A stretch of 64,000 bases of DNA from Parahaliea mediterranea (GTDB lineage Bacteria > Pseudomonadota > Gammaproteobacteria > Pseudomonadales > Halieaceae): assembly GCF_003402235.1 (NCBI RefSeq), contig NZ_QEWO01000001.1, positions 248,001 through 312,000 on the forward strand, read 5' to 3'. A program made the position numbers and the translations under genes. Below, piece by piece: positions 53,433 to 61,792 of the stretch; the first letter of the stretch is position 1; the number at the start of each line of letters is the position of its first letter. The notes below the pieces were generated by a model that was not told the DNA's origin, made no database searches, and worked only from the letters and a program-made list of their open reading frames with translations.

Positions 53433-54200
53433 ATGCTTTCGATCTCGCCGATTCCGGCGTTCAATGACAATTACATCTGGCTGCTGGAAAAGGCCAGCCA
53501 GGCGGTGGTGGTCGACCCCGGTGAAGCGCCGCCGGTGCTACGGGCGCTTGAAGAGCGCGGCCTGCAACTGGCCGGCATCCTGATTACCCACCACCACTTT
53601 GATCACGTCGGCGCCCTGCCGGAGCTGCTTGCCATTGCCGATGTGCCGGTGTGGGGCCCCCACAACCCGGCCATCGAGCAGGTGAGCCAGCGCCTTGGCG
53701 CTGGCGACCGCGTGACCGTGCTGGGCCACGACTTTGACGTGCTGGAAGTGCCCGGCCATACCCTGGACCACATCGCCTACTTCCACGGCGGCGAGCAACC
53801 GCTGCTGTTCTGTGGCGACACCCTGTTTGCCGGGGGCTGCGGGCGCGTGTTCGAAGGCACGCCCGCGATGATGCACGCATCCCTGCAAGCACTGGCGGCA
53901 CTGCCCCAGAACACCCTGGTGTACTGTGCCCACGAATACACCCTGGCCAACCTCGCCTTTGCCCGCGCGGTGGAGCCCGACAACAGCGCCCTCGCCCAAC
54001 GGGCAACCCGCGCCCAGGAACTGCGTCAACGCAATGAACCCACGGTGCCCTCCAGCATCGACCTGGAGCTGGCCACCAACCCCTTCCTGCGCTGCAACAC
54101 CACCGCCCTGCGCAACGCACTCAGCCAGCAGGGGCGCCTGGAAGGCGACTCGGGCGCCGAGGTTTTTGCCACTGTGCGGGCCTGGAAAGACCATTTCTAG
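53433..54200 (+). CDS. gloB: Hydroxyacylglutathione hydrolase (glyoxalase II)
   Basis: A 255-residue metallo-beta-lactamase-fold enzyme with the metal motif THHHFDHVG (about 52-60), then GHTLDHIAY and CGDTLFAGGCGR. It hydrolyses S-lactoylglutathione to lactate and glutathione, the second step of methylglyoxal detoxification. I chose the ATG starting MLSISPIPAFNDNYIW, the family's standard beginning. It is divergent from the methyltransferase and followed 15 bp later by mltD. Confidence 0.95.
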   Translation: MLSISPIPAFNDNYIWLLEKASQAVVVDPGEAPPVLRALEERGLQLAGILITHHHFDHVGALPELLAIADVPVWGPHNPAIEQVSQRLGAGDRVTVLGHDFDVLEVPGHTLDHIAYFHGGEQPLLFCGDTLFAGGCGRVFEGTPAMMHASLQALAALPQNTLVYCAHEYTLANLAFARAVEPDNSALAQRATRAQELRQRNEPTVPSSIDLELATNPFLRCNTTALRNALSQQGRLEGDSGAEVFATVRAWKDHF

Positions 54201-54215
54201 CGAAGAAGATACCGT

Positions 54216-55628
54216 TTGAATTTCAAAGACTTATATCGACTATCTGCAGTCATTTGCAGTATGGCCCTGGCAGCCGGTTGCCAGACCCTAGCACCGGAAA
54301 CCGCCGGCGATGCCAGCGGCCAGGCCCGCCAATCCGCCCCGCCGGCTGTCGCCGGCAAGCCCCACCCCCGCTCCCCGTCGGTGGTGAGCCCTCTGCCCCG
54401 GCGCCCAACGCCCCTGCAACCGGTGGATCAGGACCCGGAAGATCTATGGCAGCGCCTTGGCGACCAGCTCTCCTGGCAAATCGCCAACAACGAGCAGGTG
54501 AAGGCCGCGCGGCAATCCTACCTGCGCCAGGACAGCTACCTGGACGTGATCACCGAGCGTTCGTCCCTCTATCTCTATTACATTGCCGATCAGGTAGAGG
54601 CCCGGGGCATGCCGGCGGAAATCGCCCTGCTGCCGCTGGTGGAAAGCACCATGGACCCCTTCGCCCGCTCGCCCAACCACGCGGTGGGGCTGTGGCAGAT
54701 CATGCCGGCCACCGGCGAGCACCTGGGGCTGGCCAGCAACTGGTGGTACGACGGGCGCCAGGATGTGCGCGCCTCCACCCAGGTGGCGCTGGATTACCTG
54801 GAATCGCTGCAGGAATACTTTGACGGCGACTGGCTGCTGACCCTGGCCGCCTACAACTCCGGCGCCGGCCGCGTGAGCCGGGCCATTGCCGCCAACGAGG
54901 CGGCGGGCAAGCCAACCGACTACTGGTCGCTGCCCCTGCCGCGGGAAACCCGCCGCTACGTGCCCAAGCTGCTCGCCCTCAGCTCCATCATCGGCAACCC
55001 GGATCGCTACGGCGTGGAACTGCCCCCGCTGCCCAACGACCCGGCCTTTGTGGTGGCAGACACCGGCGGCCAGATTGAACTCGCCCGGGCCGCGGAGCTG
55101 GCCGGAGTGGATGAAGACCTGCTACGGGCCCTGAACCCGGGGCAGCTGCGCTGGGCCACTGCCCCCAACCAGGCCCACGAGCTGCTGCTGCCGCCGGACG
55201 CCGCGCCGCGCTTTGAGGAGGCCATTGCCGGGCTCGACAGCGGCAAGCGGGTGAGCTGGCAGCACTACCGCATCCAGCGCGGCGACAGCCTGATTCGCAT
55301 TGCCAAGCGCTTTGATACCGACGTAGCCATGCTGCGCCAGGCCAACCACCTGCGCGGCAACCTGATCCGCGCCGGCGACACCCTGCTGATTCCCGGCGGC
55401 AGCGCCTGGCCGGGCGCCCTGGCCGGCGGAGTTGGCGGCGGAGTGGCCGGCGCGAACGGCGAGCCACGCAGCCACGATTACCGGGTGCGCAAGGGCGATT
55501 CACTGCACCGCATAGCCGGGCGCTTCAAGGTATCCATCGACGACATTATCAGCTGGAACGCCCTGAATCCGGGAGCCTACCTGCAGCCCGGCCAGCAGCT
55601 GACGCTCTATCTCAGCGACGACGGCTGA
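54216..55628 (+). CDS. mltD: Membrane-bound lytic murein transglycosylase D with two LysM domains
   Basis: A 470-residue lipoprotein. The lipobox LAAGC places the lipidated Cys at residue 22. An SLT domain (about 105-240) has the catalytic glutamate in LLPLVESTMDPFARS with GLWQIMPATGEHLGL. Two LysM repeats follow (about 348-393 and 420-466, each starting YRIQRGDSL or YRVRKGDSL). It cuts peptidoglycan glycan strands at the outer-membrane side. The start is a TTG after GAAGAAGATA. It overlaps rlmG by one base. Confidence 0.93.
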   Translation: MNFKDLYRLSAVICSMALAAGCQTLAPETAGDASGQARQSAPPAVAGKPHPRSPSVVSPLPRRPTPLQPVDQDPEDLWQRLGDQLSWQIANNEQVKAARQSYLRQDSYLDVITERSSLYLYYIADQVEARGMPAEIALLPLVESTMDPFARSPNHAVGLWQIMPATGEHLGLASNWWYDGRQDVRASTQVALDYLESLQEYFDGDWLLTLAAYNSGAGRVSRAIAANEAAGKPTDYWSLPLPRETRRYVPKLLALSSIIGNPDRYGVELPPLPNDPAFVVADTGGQIELARAAELAGVDEDLLRALNPGQLRWATAPNQAHELLLPPDAAPRFEEAIAGLDSGKRVSWQHYRIQRGDSLIRIAKRFDTDVAMLRQANHLRGNLIRAGDTLLIPGGSAWPGALAGGVGGGVAGANGEPRSHDYRVRKGDSLHRIAGRFKVSIDDIISWNALNPGAYLQPGQQLTLYLSDDG

Positions 55629-56773
55629 TGGACGCGGCGGACACCCGCTTTCACACGCCCTTCGGCACCTTCAACCTGCAGCGCTACCCGGCTCGCCCCC
55701 GCGAGCCGCTACAAGCCTGGTGCGCCGCAGACAGCCTGTTGCTGGAGGCCGCCGCGGCCCTGGATGCGGGCAGCCGCGCCACCGTTGTTGCCGTGAACGA
55801 CGACCACGGCGCCCTGGCCCTGCCGCTTGCGGCAAGCGCCCTGTGGACAGACTCGGCCCTCAGCGCCCTGGCGCTGGCAGGCAATGCCGCGCGCAACCAA
55901 AGTCCGCTGCCCGCCATTACCTGGAGCGTGGCAACGCCGCCCCCGGCGACCCTGCTGGTGATGCGGGTACCCAAGCAGCTGGCGTTTTTTACCGAACAGC
56001 TGGCCCGCATCGCCACCAGCCAGCGCCCCGGCACCCGGTTGCTGGTGGGCGGGATGGACAAGCACCTCTCGCCGCACACCGCACGTTTGCTGGAACAATA
56101 CATTGGCCCCACCGAACGCCACCGCGGCGAGCGCAAGGCGCGCGTGTTTTCCGCCCGGGTTGGCGGTGGCCGCAGCGGGGGCTGCCAGGCAGAGGATGCC
56201 GGTTGGATACGCTATCACTGTCGCCCCCTGGGCGAGGAGCTGCGGGCCCTGCCCAATGTCTTCAGCGCCGACCGGCTCGATGGCGGCAGCGCCCTGCTGC
56301 TGGAGGCCATCGGGGCGTTGGCGCCGGTACAGCGCCTCACCGACCTGGCCTGTGGCAATGGCGTGCTCGGCCTGGCCGCCCTGGCGGGCGGGCTCGCCGA
56401 ATCGGTACTGTTCTGCGACGAGTCGGCCATGGCCATTGCATCGGCCAGGGACAACGCCCAGCGACTGTTCGCTGGCAGAGAAACGTCTGTGCAATTCCAT
56501 CACGGTGACGGGCTGCTTGAGGCCCAGGCAGCGGCGGCGGACCTCATCCTGTGCAACCCGCCCTTTCACCTGCAGCACACCGTGGATGAATACGCCGGCC
56601 GGCGCCTGCTGTCACAGGCCGCGCGGCATCTGACCGACAGCGGGCAACTTTGCCTGGTAGCCAACCGCCACCTGCGCTACCTGCCCCTGCTGCAGCGGCA
56701 CTTTCATCAGGTGGAGTCGATGGCCGGCGACCGCCGCTTCGGTGTGTGGCTGGCCAGCCGCCCCCGGCGCTGA
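55628..56773 (+). CDS. rlmG: 23S rRNA (guanine-N2) methyltransferase RlmG-type
   Basis: A 381-residue protein with an N-terminal degenerate MTase half (about 1-190) and a C-terminal catalytic half with the SAM loop LTDLACGNGVLGLAALAG and catalytic NPPF (LCNPPFHLQHTVDE). The length and the end NRHLRYLPLLQRHFHQVE match RlmG more than RsmC. It would methylate G1835 of 23S rRNA. The ATG overlaps the mltD stop (TGATG). It abuts the convergent cobB without a gap. Confidence 0.87.
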   Translation: MDAADTRFHTPFGTFNLQRYPARPREPLQAWCAADSLLLEAAAALDAGSRATVVAVNDDHGALALPLAASALWTDSALSALALAGNAARNQSPLPAITWSVATPPPATLLVMRVPKQLAFFTEQLARIATSQRPGTRLLVGGMDKHLSPHTARLLEQYIGPTERHRGERKARVFSARVGGGRSGGCQAEDAGWIRYHCRPLGEELRALPNVFSADRLDGGSALLLEAIGALAPVQRLTDLACGNGVLGLAALAGGLAESVLFCDESAMAIASARDNAQRLFAGRETSVQFHHGDGLLEAQAAAADLILCNPPFHLQHTVDEYAGRRLLSQAARHLTDSGQLCLVANRHLRYLPLLQRHFHQVESMAGDRRFGVWLASRPRR

Positions 56774-57502
56774 TCAACCCACCCGACCGGCCAGCAGCTC
56801 ATCCACCAGCAGGCCCAGCTGGTCGGTGGCGCAACCGGTGTAGTGGTGGTGAAAGTAGCCCGCCACATCGCTTTCCTCCCGGTTGACCTCGATGGTGGTG
56901 GCACCGGCGCTACGCGCCACCTGCACAAACCCCGCCGCCGGATACACCGCGCCAGAGGTGCCCACCGCCACAAACAGGTCGCAGGCCCGCAGGTGGGCCT
57001 CGATGGTGTCCATATAGTGCGGCATTTCGCCAAACCACACGATATCCGGGCGCAGCCCGCCGCGGGCCTCGCAGCGCGGGCATTCAGTGGCACTGTCGAA
57101 GGTGGCAAGGGCAACCTGGCGCTGGCCGCAGTGCAGGCACAGCATGGAGCGCAGCTCGCCGTGCATGTGGCACACCTGTTCACTGCCGCCCCGCTCGTGC
57201 AGGTCATCCACGTTCTGGGTCACCAGGTACACGCCATCACCCAAGGCTGCCTGCAGGCGCGCCAGGGCCCGGTGGGCGGTGTTGGGCTGTACCTGTGCCA
57301 GTTGCTGGCGGCGGGCGTTGTAAAAACGGTGCACCAGCGCCGGGTCGCGGGCAAAGGCCTCGGGCGTGGCGATGTCCATCGGGTCGTGGTTCTCCCACAA
57401 GCCGTCGGCATCGCGAAAGGTCGACAGGCCCGAGGCGGCCGAGATTCCGGCCCCGGTGAGTATGACAATTTGATCGATGGCGCGCTGCCGGTAGTAGAGC
57501 AT
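56774..57502 (-). CDS. cobB: NAD-dependent protein deacylase (sirtuin, CobB type)
   Basis: A 242-residue sirtuin. NAD-binding GAGISAASGLSTFRDADG (17-34), QNVDDLHERGG, catalytic His114 in HMHGE, and a four-Cys zinc site (CLHC...CPRC). Tyr61 and Arg64 in FYNARR are the class III residues that accept succinyl- and malonyl-lysine, as in E. coli CobB, so desuccinylation as well as deacetylation is expected. I chose the ATG giving MLYYRQRAID; a GTG at 57559 adds 19 residues but sits in the divergent promoter region. Confidence 0.92.
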   Translation of the reverse strand: MLYYRQRAIDQIVILTGAGISAASGLSTFRDADGLWENHDPMDIATPEAFARDPALVHRFYNARRQQLAQVQPNTAHRALARLQAALGDGVYLVTQNVDDLHERGGSEQVCHMHGELRSMLCLHCGQRQVALATFDSATECPRCEARGGLRPDIVWFGEMPHYMDTIEAHLRACDLFVAVGTSGAVYPAAGFVQVARSAGATTIEVNREESDVAGYFHHHYTGCATDQLGLLVDELLAGRVG

Positions 57503-57588
57503 GGCGGGAGTGGTCCAGGCTGGGGTGCTAGGGTTTACAGTAACGGCTCTGGCCGCCACTGAACAGATAATAACAGGGAGCAGTTCGC

Positions 57589-58458
57589 GTGAAGTTTGTC
57601 CTTTCCACCTCTTTCAGCACCGTCGCCCACCTCACCCAGCTGGCGCCGGTGGCCGACCGCTGCGGTTGGCACGCCATGTCGTTTTCCGACCATGTGGTGA
57701 ACCCCGAGCGCATCAACAACCCCTACCCCTACACCGAGGACGGCTCCCGCCGCTGGCAGCCCTTTACCGACTGGCCGGACCCCTGGGTCACCATCGGCGC
57801 ACTGGCGGCGATTACCGAGAACCTGCGCTTTACCAACAACATTTTTGTGCTGCCCATGCGCAACCCCTTTCTGGTGGCCAAGGCCATCAGCACCGCCGCC
57901 ATCATCAGCAACAACCGGGTCACGCCAGCCTTCGGTGTGGGCTGGTCGGAAGACGAATTCAGCCTGCTGCAGCAGGACTTTCGCAGCCGCGGCAAGCGCA
58001 CCGACGAAATGCTGGAGATCATGCGCCTGCTGTGGACGGGGGAAATGGTGGAATACCACGGCGAGCACTACGATTTCGAGCGCCTGGAGATGAACCCGGC
58101 CCCGAGCGAGCGCATACCGTTCTGGATTGGCGGCATTTCAAAGCCCGCCATGCGCCGCGCCGCGCGCCTGGCCGATGGCTGGGTGACCGACCTGCAGACC
58201 TCCGCGGAAATCATCAACAGCATTGGGCAAATTCACGCCTGGCGCCGTGAGTACGGCCGCGACGGCGAACCCTTCGAGATTATGGCGACCCCCTCCGACG
58301 CCTGGGACGTGGACGGCTACCGCCGCCTGCAGGACGCCGGCGTGACCCACATCCTGACCATGCCCTGGGCCTTCTATCACGGCGAGACCGAGGATGTGCA
58401 GCTCAAGCAGGATGGCATCCAGCGTTTCGCCGACGACGTGATCGCCCGGTTCGCCTGA
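57589..58458 (+). CDS. Luciferase-like monooxygenase family protein (F420/flavin-dependent oxidoreductase type)
   Basis: A 289-residue TIM-barrel LLM protein. It has DRCGWHAMSFSDHVVNP near the N-terminus, GVGWSEDEFSLL (about 116-127) and IPFWIGGISKPAMRRAARLADGW. The pattern is that of the TIGR03619/Rv2161c-type subfamily, often called F420-dependent, though flavin could serve instead. No F420 biosynthesis gene is in the window. The start is a GTG after AACAGGGAG. It ends 5 bp before the convergent helicase gene. Confidence 0.86.
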   Translation: MKFVLSTSFSTVAHLTQLAPVADRCGWHAMSFSDHVVNPERINNPYPYTEDGSRRWQPFTDWPDPWVTIGALAAITENLRFTNNIFVLPMRNPFLVAKAISTAAIISNNRVTPAFGVGWSEDEFSLLQQDFRSRGKRTDEMLEIMRLLWTGEMVEYHGEHYDFERLEMNPAPSERIPFWIGGISKPAMRRAARLADGWVTDLQTSAEIINSIGQIHAWRREYGRDGEPFEIMATPSDAWDVDGYRRLQDAGVTHILTMPWAFYHGETEDVQLKQDGIQRFADDVIARFA

Positions 58459-58462
58459 GCGC

Positions 58463-61400
58463 TCAGTCGAGGCTCACCGGCTCCAGGCGCGCCAGGGCAG
58501 TGAAATACAGGGCGCAGCGCAGCGGCTCGGTGCCAAGGCTGGCCATGGCGTCGCGGTAACCGGCCAGCTGTTCGCGGTAGCGCGCCACCTCGGCCTGCAG
58601 AAACACGTCCACCGCCTGGTGCTCAGGCGGCCGGCTGGATTTGTAATCGACAATCCAGCGCTCGCCGCTGGCGGCGTCCACAAAACTGCGGTCGATGATG
58701 ATATCCCGAATCAGGCCATCCTCGCGCACCTGGGTCAGGGGCAACTCGCAGCGACTGCCCGGGTGGTCGCTGCTAAGGAGCCAACGCCCCGCCGCTTCGT
58801 CCCCCAGGGTGATACGCAGGGCCACCATCACCCGCTCTACCCCCTCGGCCAGCGCGGCACCGGCAAGGCCGAGGTTGGCCAGCGCCCAGCGGCTGAAGGC
58901 CGCTTCCTCCGGGCCGGGCGCTGGCGGCAGCACCGCAAGGCCCGCCAGGCGTTCCAGGTTCTGGTGAATCACCGTGCCCACGTGGCGATCCAGGCGGTTG
59001 TGGGCCGGCTGCGGCAGGTTGCCGACCAGGGCGGTGTTGAACTCACCCAACGGCGGCGCTGATGGCGGCAGGCTGCGCTGGCGCAGCAGGTTGTCGGTCT
59101 CGCTGGCGGCGGCCGCTGTACCCGCCGCCTGGGCACTGGCCGCAATTACCTGGGCCGTCTCAAACACGGCGGGCCAGATGGTGGCCAGCAGGCTCTGGGC
59201 GCCCGGCTCGCTGACGCCGTCGCCCTTGCTGTTTTCGCCAAGGCAGGCGCTCAGGGTGAGACGGCGAATGGCCCGGGTGGCCCCCACGTAGAGCAGGCGG
59301 GTATTTTCCAGCAGGCGCTTGCGCTTGCGCTGGCTGGCCAGGTAGTTGTAAAGCCCGGCGCTGCCACTGTCGCTGTGATCATCCGCCGCCAGCAAAAAGC
59401 CGCTGGCGCCGCCGCTTGTGGTGATTTCGTCCCACAGGAACAGGGCGCGCTCGTCGCTGCGGCTGCCCTTGCCCAACGCGGGAATGAACACATGGTCAAA
59501 CTCCAGCCCCTTGGCTTTGTGCAGGGTCATGATCTGGACCCTGGCCCCCGCGCCGCCGGCATCGGCGTACAGGCGCTCCAGTTGGGTCGCCAGCCAGTGC
59601 ACATCCAGCACCCGCCCCTCCAGCTCGCCCTGCTCCAGCAGTTGGAAGAAACGCTCGGCGTCGTTCAGCAGCGCGGCAGAGGCCGCCGTTGACGGCCCGC
59701 CCAGGCGCAGCCACAGCAGCTCCAGCCAGGCCCGCTGGGCCAGCCGGTCGCGCTGCGCCTCGGCCCAGGCCATGGCGCCGGCCAGGCGGGCCAGGGCCTG
59801 CTGCCCGCTCTCGCTCAGGTCGCTGCATAGGCGCTCGTCCTGCGCCGCGGCAAGCACATCGCCAGTGGCGCGGGTCAGGAAGGTGTGCAGGTCTGCCAGG
59901 CACAGGCCGCAGAATGGGCCACGCAGCAGCGCCGCCCAGGCCACCCGGTCGGCGCGGTTGGCCAGGGCGCGCACCAGGCTCATCAAATCCATGATCACGG
60001 TGGACTGGGACAGGCGATCCATATCCTGTGCGGCAAAGGCAATGCCGCGCTCCCGCAGCTCCTGCACAAAGGTCTGCAACTGGGGCCGGCTGCGCCCCAG
60101 GATGGCGATGCTGCCGGTGTCGTCCTCCGCCAGGGCGGCGGCCACACCGTCGCACAGGGCGGCCACTTCCGCGTGGCTTGCCTCCTCGCCGTGAAATACC
60201 TGCACGCACACGGCATCAATGGCCCCGGCGGGCTTGACCGCCTCGGCGGTGCTGAAGGCCACTTCGCCGCGGCCGATGTTGTCGCACGACGGAAAGGCCC
60301 GGGCGAAGGTGGCATTCACCCAGGCCACCACGCCCGCCTCGGAGCGGAAGTTGCTGCGCAGCTCCAGGTAGCGCGGCACCACGCCGTTAAAGCCCCGGTC
60401 GCGTGCGCTCAGGAACAGGCCAACGTTGGCGTCGCGAAAGCCGTAAATGGACTGCATGCCATCGCCAACAATCATGAAGGTGCGGGGGCGCTCGGGCTGG
60501 GCTTCGTTGTGCTCGGCCCAGCCCCGGGTGAGGCGCCGCAGCAGCTCGTACTGGTTGATGGCGGTGTCCTGGAACTCATCCACAAGTATGTGCTCGATGC
60601 GATAGTCCAGGCGCAGGGCGAGGTCGGTCGGCGCGTCGTCATCGCCCAGGGCCTGCAGGGCGGACTGGGCCACCTGGCTGTGGTCGACACTGCCGTGGCG
60701 CTCAAACACCAGCAGCAGCTGGGCGGCCAGCACCGGCAGCACCCGGGTCAGGTGGACCACCAGTTGCCAGCTGTCGCTGTCCTCCCCCGGGGTGGGCAGC
60801 AGGGTGGCCTCCAGCAGGGCCTCGTCCAGCCCCGCGCACCCGCCAAGTTCGCCCAGCACGGCCTGCATGCGTGCTTTCATCTCTGCAGGCCGGCCCTTGC
60901 CGGTGGGAAAGCCCTCGGTTTTGGTAATGCGGCTGCGCCATTTGCCATCCCGGGTCAGCAGAAAGTGGCGCAATTGCTGCCAGGCGGGCAGGTCCGGCAC
61001 GCAGGCAGCAGGTGCGCCGGCTGGGGGCGCTTCCCCCTTTTGTTCGGCGGCAAAGCACTGCAGTTCGTACAGTTCGCCAAGGAAGGGGCCCAACTGCTGC
61101 TGGAGCGCCTGCAGGGCGTCCTCCACCATGCCCGCCACCAGGTCTTCCAATGCCGCCTGGGCGGCCACCGGGTCGCGGCCCACGCCCAGATAGGTGAGCC
61201 ACTGTTCGCGCCGCCCCAGCAGGCTTTTCAGCAACTCGGCCAGGCGGTCCCAGTGGTTGTTGAAGTGCAGCATCAGTTGCTGCAGGTCGCCCACCACCGG
61301 GTGCTGCGATTCCAGCATGGCGAACAGCTCCGCCACCGCCTCGGCATAGAGCGGCTCGGCGTCATCCACCGCCCGAACCTGGGCACCGAAATGGCTGAGC

Positions 61401-61792
61401 ACGGGCATCTGCCGGGTCAGGGCGCCGCAAAAGCCGTCGATGGTTCGAATGCCGAGCCGCGCGGGGTTGGCCATGAGCTGCCAGTGCTGCTGGCGGTCAA
61501 CCGCCAGGGCCGCCGTGGCCAGGTCACGGGTGCGCTGCTGGTGCGGGCTGGCGCAGGGCTCGCCGGCGCGCGCTTCGCGCAGGGCCTGCAGCACCCGCTC
61601 ACGCATTTCCGCGGCTGCCTTGCGGGTGAAGGTAATGGCAAGCACCTGTTCGGGGCGCTCCACCCGCGCCAGCAGGGCCAGAAAGCGCTGGATCAGCAGC
61701 TCCGTCTTACCGGAACCGGCCGGAGCGCTCACGCAAAAGCTGTGCAAAGGGTCCAGCGCCGCTTCCCTTTCGGCGGCATCAACAATGCTCAC
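58463..61792 (-). CDS. UvrD/Rep-family helicase-nuclease, AddA-like
   Basis: A 1109-residue superfamily 1 helicase. Walker A is APAGSGKTELLIQRF (23-37), motif Ia follows with ITFTRKAAAEMRERV, motif II is VDEFQDTAINQYELL, and motif V/VI regions are TLHKAKGLEFDHVFIP and LLYVGATRA. The C-terminus holds a RecB-type nuclease: RCELPL, IIIDRSFVD, WIVDYKSSRP and a QLAGY tyrosine motif. The layout is that of AddA, the helicase of the AddAB recombinational-repair complex used in place of RecBCD. Its GTG start overlaps the upstream nuclease gene stop (GTGA). Confidence 0.88.
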   Translation of the reverse strand: MSIVDAAEREAALDPLHSFCVSAPAGSGKTELLIQRFLALLARVERPEQVLAITFTRKAAAEMRERVLQALREARAGEPCASPHQQRTRDLATAALAVDRQQHWQLMANPARLGIRTIDGFCGALTRQMPVLSHFGAQVRAVDDAEPLYAEAVAELFAMLESQHPVVGDLQQLMLHFNNHWDRLAELLKSLLGRREQWLTYLGVGRDPVAAQAALEDLVAGMVEDALQALQQQLGPFLGELYELQCFAAEQKGEAPPAGAPAACVPDLPAWQQLRHFLLTRDGKWRSRITKTEGFPTGKGRPAEMKARMQAVLGELGGCAGLDEALLEATLLPTPGEDSDSWQLVVHLTRVLPVLAAQLLLVFERHGSVDHSQVAQSALQALGDDDAPTDLALRLDYRIEHILVDEFQDTAINQYELLRRLTRGWAEHNEAQPERPRTFMIVGDGMQSIYGFRDANVGLFLSARDRGFNGVVPRYLELRSNFRSEAGVVAWVNATFARAFPSCDNIGRGEVAFSTAEAVKPAGAIDAVCVQVFHGEEASHAEVAALCDGVAAALAEDDTGSIAILGRSRPQLQTFVQELRERGIAFAAQDMDRLSQSTVIMDLMSLVRALANRADRVAWAALLRGPFCGLCLADLHTFLTRATGDVLAAAQDERLCSDLSESGQQALARLAGAMAWAEAQRDRLAQRAWLELLWLRLGGPSTAASAALLNDAERFFQLLEQGELEGRVLDVHWLATQLERLYADAGGAGARVQIMTLHKAKGLEFDHVFIPALGKGSRSDERALFLWDEITTSGGASGFLLAADDHSDSGSAGLYNYLASQRKRKRLLENTRLLYVGATRAIRRLTLSACLGENSKGDGVSEPGAQSLLATIWPAVFETAQVIAASAQAAGTAAAASETDNLLRQRSLPPSAPPLGEFNTALVGNLPQPAHNRLDRHVGTVIHQNLERLAGLAVLPPAPGPEEAAFSRWALANLGLAGAALAEGVERVMVALRITLGDEAAGRWLLSSDHPGSRCELPLTQVREDGLIRDIIIDRSFVDAASGERWIVDYKSSRPPEHQAVDVFLQAEVARYREQLAGYRDAMASLGTEPLRCALYFTALARLEPVSLD

